From JAAXTX01 sp035560715 (lineage in GTDB: Bacteria > Patescibacteriota > Minisyncoccia > Moranbacterales > UBA1568), in the NCBI GenBank assembly GCA_035560715.1, contig DATMYW010000026.1:1-31895 (forward strand): a DNA stretch of 31,895 nt, written 5' to 3'. The notes beneath the pieces are model-generated. The model searched no databases and was not told the origin of the DNA. It saw only the letters and a program-made list of their open reading frames with translations. This document shows, in pieces, positions 31,456 to 31,895 of this stretch. Each line of letters starts with the position of its first letter. The first letter of the stretch is position 1. A program made the translations under genes and the position numbers.

Positions 31456-31893
31456 CTATTCAATTACATAACTTATCGAAAATTTTGAATCCGGAAAAGT
31501 CCGCAACGGTTTTTTAAGTATAATCCTCCGCTTTTCCTGCATATTAAATTCAATTGGGGTATCACAATATATATCGACCAGGAGATTAACAAATCGATAG
31601 TAATTCTCAGTATCTTCGTAAAGCATCTTCGGAAGACTATGGTCCTCAATGAATTTCTGTAACTCAGGAAAAAGGTGTCCAAACATTATAAATTTCCCAT
31701 TATCTGATCCGTCTATAAACTCTTGCAGGATCACCGAGATAGACTCGGTCCTATCAATTTTTGGATGCAGTGCTAAATTGCAGTAAAAATTGAGGTATTT
31801 ATACCGAGAATAGTAGCTATTAATTTCAATCACTTTTCGTATCCTAGAAAGGATATATACCACTTGATCCTCTCTTTTGATATCCTCACTCAA
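31456..31893 (-). CDS. AT-rich hypothetical protein, probably 5'-partial
   Basis: The frame is open to the window edge; the first possible codon (TTG at 31893) gives 145 aa, but the true start probably lies outside. The protein is helical and rich in Ile, Tyr and Lys (VVYILSRIRKVIEINSYYSRYKYLNFYCNLALHPKID, ILQEFIDGSDNGKFIMFGHLFPELQKFIED), with no membrane segment. Base composition is clearly more AT-rich than in the rest of the window, a sign of recent acquisition. Tyr/Lys-rich helical proteins of this type are common among mobile-element and defence genes, but no motif allows a call. Confidence 0.65.
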   Translation of the reverse strand: MSEDIKREDQVVYILSRIRKVIEINSYYSRYKYLNFYCNLALHPKIDRTESISVILQEFIDGSDNGKFIMFGHLFPELQKFIEDHSLPKMLYEDTENYYRFVNLLVDIYCDTPIEFNMQEKRRIILKKPLRTFPDSKFSISYVIE

Positions 31894-31895
31894 AG

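Noticed and set aside
31101..31517. A 138-codon plus-strand ORF through module copy 4
   Set aside because: It is antisense to the SCEGH gene and the last AT-rich gene and crosses the terminator hairpin. No ribosome site or family match.

Overview
The window looks like a contig from a Patescibacteria/CPR-type bacterium or a similarly streamlined, little-studied lineage. This is an inference from content: many short conserved unknowns, TrmB-type regulators, a Mu Gam-like protein, a giant Kelch/FN3 surface protein, and several genes whose start codon lies only 6 nt after a TATAAT-like box (leaderless mRNAs). TAA, TAG and TGA all act as stops, so the code is the standard one. No rRNA, tRNA, CRISPR array, integrase or transposase was seen.

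Layout. (1) 0.1-2.1 kb: an unknown protein and an HtpX-like M48 membrane protease. (2) 2.2-6.5 kb: a copper-handling operon on the minus strand, csoR - copA - HMA/DsbD-like membrane protein - cupredoxin. Its CsoR-type palindrome sits between the promoter boxes. (3) 6.6-16.6 kb: a minus-strand unit with a 5' leader hairpin, a MerR-like HTH protein, a 2529-aa surface protein with two 12-unit Kelch-like blocks and many FN3 domains, then a LolD/MacB-type ABC ATPase and permease. (4) 16.6-23.7 kb: housekeeping and envelope genes (small membrane protein, ATP-grasp ligase, cold-shock protein, PIG-V-like mannosyltransferase, cyclopropane fatty acid synthase, three unknowns, Mu Gam-like protein). (5) 23.8-26.5 kb: two TrmB-family regulators flanking rsgA. 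(6) 26.7-31.9 kb: an accessory region.

Region 6 is the most unusual part. A radical SAM gene divergent from a TrmB regulator is followed, by translational coupling (the Shine-Dalgarno lies in its last codons), by an 11-codon ORF, MSGASTGSTGK, and then a strong terminator. The same module (a short ORF ending in ASTGS[A/T]GK-stop, then a GGGTATAC...GTATACCC hairpin) recurs three more times, near 29.05, 30.51 and 31.39 kb, always on the plus strand. Substitutions among the copies fall mostly at third codon positions and the hairpin stem shows a compensatory change, so both the peptide and the hairpin appear to be under selection. Unrelated accessory genes lie between the copies: a multi-TM protein, a winged-helix regulator, an 85-aa protein, an SCEGH-motif protein and an AT-rich unknown. 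One interval also holds a 91% identical fragment of the 3' end of the upstream TrmB gene. I propose a micropeptide family linked to a radical SAM enzyme, perhaps a very short RiPP or signal, spread as a peptide-terminator module.
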